In this document: in pieces, positions 59,654 to 64,000 of the stretch
Layout: every line of letters begins with the position of its first letter
Position numbering within the stretch: position 1 is the stretch's first letter
Assembly (NCBI GenBank): GCA_027488975.1
Contig: JAIYAQ010000012.1
Span: 186,001-250,000, forward strand
Length of the DNA: 64,000 nucleotides
Source of the DNA: Cyanobium sp. E1_MAG_00006
GTDB taxonomy: Bacteria > Cyanobacteriota > Cyanobacteriia > PCC-6307 > Cyanobiaceae
Direction of reading: 5' to 3'
The notes under the pieces: generated by a model
Told to the model about the DNA's origin: nothing
Databases searched by the model: none
What the model saw: only the letters and a program-made list of their open reading frames with translations
Program-made: the position numbers and the translations under genes

Positions 59654-60637
59654 ATGCGCACCGGTCCGGCCTACACCGCACAGCCGGCCGTCCTGACCCG
59701 CAGCGGCGGCTACCGGCACTTTCGCCTCGTGAGTGAGCGAGGCCGCGGCGCCCAGAGGGCGGCAGAGCTGGCGGCCGTGCTTGAGCCCGGCTTCCGGATC
59801 GTGGTGCCGCTGCTGGAGCTGCGGGATCGAAGCCTCTGGCAGCCTGGCTGGCAGTCGTTGCCCGCGCCGGCCGCCATGCAGATCATTCCCGCCATCGACC
59901 TGCTCGACGGCCACTGCGTGCGGCTGCACCAGGGCGATTACGACCAGGTGACCCGCTTCAGCGACGATCCGGTGGCCCAGGCGCTCGACTGGCAGCGCCA
60001 GGGAGCGCAGCGGCTGCATCTGGTCGATCTCGATGGCGCCCGCACCGGCCAGGCGGTGAACGACCAGGTGGTGAAGGCGATCACCGCCGCCCTCTACATC
60101 CCCGTGCAGCTGGGGGGCGGCGTGCGCACGGCGGCGCGTGCCGAGGAGCTGTTGGCCTGCGGCCTCGATCGCGTCATCCTCGGCACCGTGGCGCTGGAGC
60201 AGCCCGAGCTGGTGGATGACCTGGCAGGGCGCCATGCCGGGCGGATCGTGGTGGGGATCGACGCCAGGAACGGCAAAGTGGCCACCCGCGGCTGGATCGA
60301 AGAGAGCAGCACGGAAGCCACCGCCCTGGCCCAGCGCTTCGCCGCCAGCGGCGTCGCCGCGATCATCAGCACCGACATCGCCACCGACGGCACCCTGGCG
60401 GGCCCCAACCTCGACGCGCTGCGCGCCATGGCCGAGGCGAGCAGCGTGCCCGTGATCGCCTCCGGCGGCATCGGCACCCTGGAGCACATCCTCTCCCTGC
60501 TCAGCCTGGCGCCGCTGGGGGTGGAGGGGGTGATCGTCGGCCGTGCCCTCTATGACGGCCGGGTGGATCTGGCCGAGGCCCTGCAGGCCATCGGCGAGGG
60601 GCGGCTGCAGGATCCGCTGCCGTTCACGCTCGCCTGA
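59654..60637 (+). CDS. hisA: HisA with in-frame N-terminal TIGR02450-like domain (HisA alone 59876..60637)
   Basis: HisA MQIIPAIDLLDGHCVRLHQGDYDQVTRFSDDPVAQAL...IPVQLGGGVRT...IISTDIATDGTLAGPNLDAL; upstream in-frame GGYRHFRLVSERGRGAQRAAELAAVLEPGFRIVVPLLELRDRSLWQPGWQSLP with no intervening stop. Confidence 0.85.
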   Translation: MRTGPAYTAQPAVLTRSGGYRHFRLVSERGRGAQRAAELAAVLEPGFRIVVPLLELRDRSLWQPGWQSLPAPAAMQIIPAIDLLDGHCVRLHQGDYDQVTRFSDDPVAQALDWQRQGAQRLHLVDLDGARTGQAVNDQVVKAITAALYIPVQLGGGVRTAARAEELLACGLDRVILGTVALEQPELVDDLAGRHAGRIVVGIDARNGKVATRGWIEESSTEATALAQRFAASGVAAIISTDIATDGTLAGPNLDALRAMAEASSVPVIASGGIGTLEHILSLLSLAPLGVEGVIVGRALYDGRVDLAEALQAIGEGRLQDPLPFTLA

Positions 60638-60713
60638 AGCTGGCGCGGAGCACAGGGCAACCCGTAAGCGGAACGGTTGCAGCCTGGCCTATAACAGTTT
60701 TTAGGTCTCTGAG

Positions 60714-61190
60714 GTGTGTGGCGTGTTCGCCGACGCCCTTCCATCCGAACCGGGCGCATCCCCGGACGCCATCGCAACGCCGGCCAGCAACGTCGACGAG
60801 GTATACCGGCGCTGTCGTCATCTGGGGATGCGGCTGAGCCGGCAGCGGCGCATGGTGCTGGAGCTGCTCTGGGATGAAAAGGACCATCTCAGCGCCCGCG
60901 ATATCTTCGAGAAACTGAATACCCGTGGTCGCAACATCGGCCACACCTCGGTGTACCAGAACCTCGAAGCCCTCCAGAGCGCGGGCGTGATCGAGTGTCT
61001 CGATCGCGCCAGCGGCCGCTTGTACGGCTACCGAAGCGATCCCCACAGCCACCTCACCTGCCTGGAATCCGGCGCGATACAAGACCTCAATGTCGAGCTG
61101 CCCGAATCCCTGCTGCAACGCATCGAGGCCGAGACCGGCTATCGAATCGAGAGCTACACACTCAATCTGAGCGGCCGGCGCCGGCCCTGA
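60714..61190 (+). CDS. Fur-family transcriptional regulator
   Basis: GMRLSRQRRMVLELLWDEKDHLSARDIFEKLNTRGRNIGHTSVYQNLEALQSAGVIECLDRASGRLYGYRSDPHSHLTCLESGAI. Confidence 0.92.
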   Translation: MCGVFADALPSEPGASPDAIATPASNVDEVYRRCRHLGMRLSRQRRMVLELLWDEKDHLSARDIFEKLNTRGRNIGHTSVYQNLEALQSAGVIECLDRASGRLYGYRSDPHSHLTCLESGAIQDLNVELPESLLQRIEAETGYRIESYTLNLSGRRRP

Positions 61191-61290
61191 GCCCTCAGAT
61201 CGATGGGACCAAGCTGGCACTGGAGAAGCCAGTCTGCTGCCGTTAACTTGAGCACCGAACCGATGCGCCAGGCGGCGCGCTCACGGCACC

Positions 61291-62937
61291 GTGCCCAAGG
61301 CAAAGGCTGCACCATCCCTGCTGATCCTGGCCGAGCCACTGCTGCGTGAAGGGCTGCTGCGATTGCTCGAGATTCCGGCGCAGTCAGGTCGAGAGGATGC
61401 GCCTTACAGCCTGTTCAACGAGGAGGAGGGCTCGGCACGCCGTCCCCAGCTGGTGATCTGGGGGCCCAGTGCCTCCATGCCAGCCGCCAGCCTGAGCGCC
61501 GAACTGCAACAACTCCGCGAACGCTGGCAGCCGGCTCCGCTGCTGCTGTTGCTGGCCGGTGAGGTGCCCTATCCGAGCGCCTGGCTGCTGCAACTGCCGG
61601 CGGAGGGCCTGCTGCAGCAAGCGGAGCCAGCGGAGATCCGCAGCGCGGTATCCACCGTGCTGGCAGGTGGTCGCGTACTGGAACTGCGCCCCCTCGCCGC
61701 AAGCCCGGCAGGCGAGGCCGCCGGTGCCATCGGCCTCGGCCAGTGGCTGCTGCAGAGCGGTCTGGCCCAGATCACAGCGGAGCAGCAGCGCTGCCGGCAC
61801 TGGCTGGAGCTGAGCCCGGGCGGTCTCACGGGGCTGCTGCTGCGCGGCCGGCTGCGGGAGCTGGCCGTGGCCCGCCGGCTTCTGCTCTGGCTGTGGGGGC
61901 CGATCGCCATGGCCTTTCCCCAGCAAGTCGAGCCAGCAGAAACAACCGCCGGGCCGACTGGCCTCGCCGCCACCGCCATCAGCCTGCGGGAACGCACCGC
62001 TGTGGGGGTATGGGAGGCGATCCAGGGGCGGCTGGTGGCGGCCGTGCAGCAGGGCCTCAGCAACCGCAGCGGTCAGCTGCTGGCCCTGGAGGGCCTGAGC
62101 CCGGAGCACCGGCGCGACCTGCTGCTGGCCCTGCTCAGCCAGCTGGATCTGCTGATCACCCGCCTGCGCCACGAGCAGCTGCGCGGCGAAGTCCTCGAGC
62201 TGCGCTGGCAGGAGCAGCAACCGGAGCTGCGACGCCTGTCGCTGCGGCACATGGCCGGCGAATACGTGCAACTGCCTCAGGCCGGTGGTCTGCTGCCGGT
62301 GGCCGAGAGCCTCAGCACCGCCAGCAATCTCTCAACCAGCGATCCGGAACTGCCCCAGGCCCTGCCGATGCTGGCCGCCCTGGTGCAGGCACAGCCACTG
62401 CTGGTAGAAGGCCGCTTGCTGGCCCCGGATGAACCCCAGGCCCTGCTCCATCTCGAGGCCCTGATCAGCAACTGGCTGATCCGCAGCGCCGAGCTGATCA
62501 GTGCCGAGGTGCTGGCCTGCTGCAGCAGCTGGCCGGAGCTGCGCCGCTATCTGCTTTGCCCGGAGCTCCTGGCCACCCGCAACCTGGAGCGCCTGCGCAA
62601 CCAGCTCAATGCCCAGCAACGCTGGGGCAGCTGGTTCGAGCGGCCTGTGCAGCTCTACGAAAGCCAGCGCCTGCTCTACCGGCTGCAGGAGGGGGCCATC
62701 GTGCCGCTGCAGCTCACCGAACCGCGCGACCCTGAACTGCGCCAGCTCAGCTGGCCCCAGCAACTGGTGACCCTGCTGCTCGAGGCCCGCGATGCCCTGG
62801 CCCCCCAGGTGCAGTCGCTGCTGCGTCGCTTCGGCGACATCGTGGTGGTGGTGCTCACCCAGGTGGTGGGGCGGGCCATCGGCTTGGTGGGCCGCGGAAT
62901 CATGCAAGGCATGGGTCGCAGCATCAGCCGGGGCTGA
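61291..62937 (+). CDS. DUF3685 domain-containing protein
   Basis: N-terminal response-regulator-like region SLLILAEPLLREGLLRLLEIPAQ; C-terminal RNLERLRNQLNAQQRWGSWFERPVQLYESQRLLYRL...FGDIVVVVLTQVVGRAIGLVGRGIMQGMGR. Confidence 0.82.
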   Translation: MPKAKAAPSLLILAEPLLREGLLRLLEIPAQSGREDAPYSLFNEEEGSARRPQLVIWGPSASMPAASLSAELQQLRERWQPAPLLLLLAGEVPYPSAWLLQLPAEGLLQQAEPAEIRSAVSTVLAGGRVLELRPLAASPAGEAAGAIGLGQWLLQSGLAQITAEQQRCRHWLELSPGGLTGLLLRGRLRELAVARRLLLWLWGPIAMAFPQQVEPAETTAGPTGLAATAISLRERTAVGVWEAIQGRLVAAVQQGLSNRSGQLLALEGLSPEHRRDLLLALLSQLDLLITRLRHEQLRGEVLELRWQEQQPELRRLSLRHMAGEYVQLPQAGGLLPVAESLSTASNLSTSDPELPQALPMLAALVQAQPLLVEGRLLAPDEPQALLHLEALISNWLIRSAELISAEVLACCSSWPELRRYLLCPELLATRNLERLRNQLNAQQRWGSWFERPVQLYESQRLLYRLQEGAIVPLQLTEPRDPELRQLSWPQQLVTLLLEARDALAPQVQSLLRRFGDIVVVVLTQVVGRAIGLVGRGIMQGMGRSISRG

Positions 62938-62978
62938 GGGGCCGCGGGCCACAATGGCCCCAGCCCGCTCTCCTCTTG

Positions 62979-63548
62979 ATGCCCCGATCGCTGGCCCGGC
63001 TGCTCCAGCCCCTGGCAGCCCTGGCCCTCAGCCTGCTGCTGGCGTTCGGCCTGCTGCCCACTGCCGCCGAGGCCGCCCGGGACACCAACAGCTACGACGG
63101 CAACATCTACGCCCTCTACGCCGGCAACGGCTCGCTGGTGCCGCCACGCGGCAGCCTGGCGCAGGCCATGGCCGACCACCGGCCGATCGTGCTGGGCTTC
63201 TTCCTCGACGACAGCGCCGCCAGCAAGCAGTACGCGATTGTCTACAACGAGCTGCAGAGGCTATGGGGCCGCACGGCCGAACTCATCCTGCTGCCGACCG
63301 ATCCGCTGCAGAATCGTGCCGGCCAGGGCCCAACCGATCCCGCCTCCTACTGGAAGGGCGTGATTCCCCAGGTGGTGGTGTTCAACGCCGATGGACAGCC
63401 GGTGCTTGATGAAAGCGGGCCGGTGAGCATCGATGCGATCAACGCCGCCCTCACCAAGGTCACCGGCCTCAAGCCCCAGGGCGACGTGACCCTCAGCCTC
63501 AACCGCGAGGTGAACGAACTGAACAGCGAAATCGTCGCCAGCCGATGA
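62979..63548 (+). CDS. Thylakoid membrane PSI accumulation factor-like, thioredoxin-like exported protein
   Basis: Signal/TM segment; [76 protein letters not shown]...[16 protein letters not shown]. Confidence 0.82.
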   Translation: MPRSLARLLQPLAALALSLLLAFGLLPTAAEAARDTNSYDGNIYALYAGNGSLVPPRGSLAQAMADHRPIVLGFFLDDSAASKQYAIVYNELQRLWGRTAELILLPTDPLQNRAGQGPTDPASYWKGVIPQVVVFNADGQPVLDESGPVSIDAINAALTKVTGLKPQGDVTLSLNREVNELNSEIVASR

Positions 63549-64000
63549 CCCATCGCCAGGAGAGCGACAGCATGGGCACCATCGCGGTGCCCACAGCTCA
63601 TTACTGGGGCGCCCAGACCCAGCGCTCGATCACCAACTTTCCTTTCGGCCAGCAGATGCCGCTGGCGATCGTGCACGCCTTCGGCCAGCTCAAGGCCGCC
63701 TGCGCTGAGGCCAACCGCGATCTCGGCAAGCTTGATCCCTCCCTCTGCGCGGCGATCGTGACGGCGTCGGACGAGGTGGCCGCCGGCAGCCTCGATGCCG
63801 AGTTCCCGCTGAAGGTGTGGCAGACGGGCTCCGGCACCCAGAGCAACATGAACGCCAATGAGGTGATCGCCAACCGGGCGATCGAGGGCCTCGGCGGGGT
63901 GCTGGGCAGCAAGAGTCCGGTGCACCCCAACGATCACGTCAACCTCAGTCAGTCGAGCAACGACACCTTCCCGGCGGCGATGCACATCGCCGCGGTGCTC
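63545..64000 (+). CDS. fumC: Class II fumarate hydratase, 5' part, truncated by the window edge
   Basis: [35 protein letters not shown]...[26 protein letters not shown]...[25 protein letters not shown]; not in the ORF track because it is open at the end. Confidence 0.95.
   Translation, partial: MTHRQESDSMGTIAVPTAHYWGAQTQRSITNFPFGQQMPLAIVHAFGQLKAACAEANRDLGKLDPSLCAAIVTASDEVAAGSLDAEFPLKVWQTGSGTQSNMNANEVIANRAIEGLGGVLGSKSPVHPNDHVNLSQSSNDTFPAAMHIAAVL

Overview
This is a 64 kb, GC-rich, gene-dense chromosomal window from a picocyanobacterium. It resembles the Synechococcus/Cyanobium lineage, judging from psaK, petN, thf1/psb29, ycf49-like DUF2499, DUF1830, DUF3593, DUF3685 and a Psb32-like TPM protein. 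Most of it is ordinary core genome: dxs, ilvA, scpB, pyk, ftsH, clpP, cofH, petN, purK, recQ, aroB, nadA, class I aldolase, hisA, a Fur-family regulator and a 5' part of fumC. I saw no rRNA, tRNA, CRISPR array, transposase or prophage block. The points most worth a second look are: (1) a NapH/NosR-like membrane polyferredoxin fused to a degenerate sigma-54-activator-type AAA+ domain that has lost the Walker A and B residues and the GAFTGA loop; (2) the ligase-associated four-gene DNA repair set, with exonuclease, ligase and helicase contiguous but PdeM about 6 kb away; (3) a GluR0-like ligand-gated channel with an ATGPGTN pore loop instead of TVGYGD, plus a second channel-like protein with a degenerate STYGP filter; (4) an in-frame fusion of a TIGR02450-like Trp-rich domain to HisA; (5) a structured ORF-free intergenic region downstream of purK, a candidate ncRNA; (6) a ZIP-transporter gene broken by an internal deletion and frameshift; (7) several microprotein genes missed by the ORF track, including petN. 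All homology calls come from reading protein motifs by eye; no database search was run.
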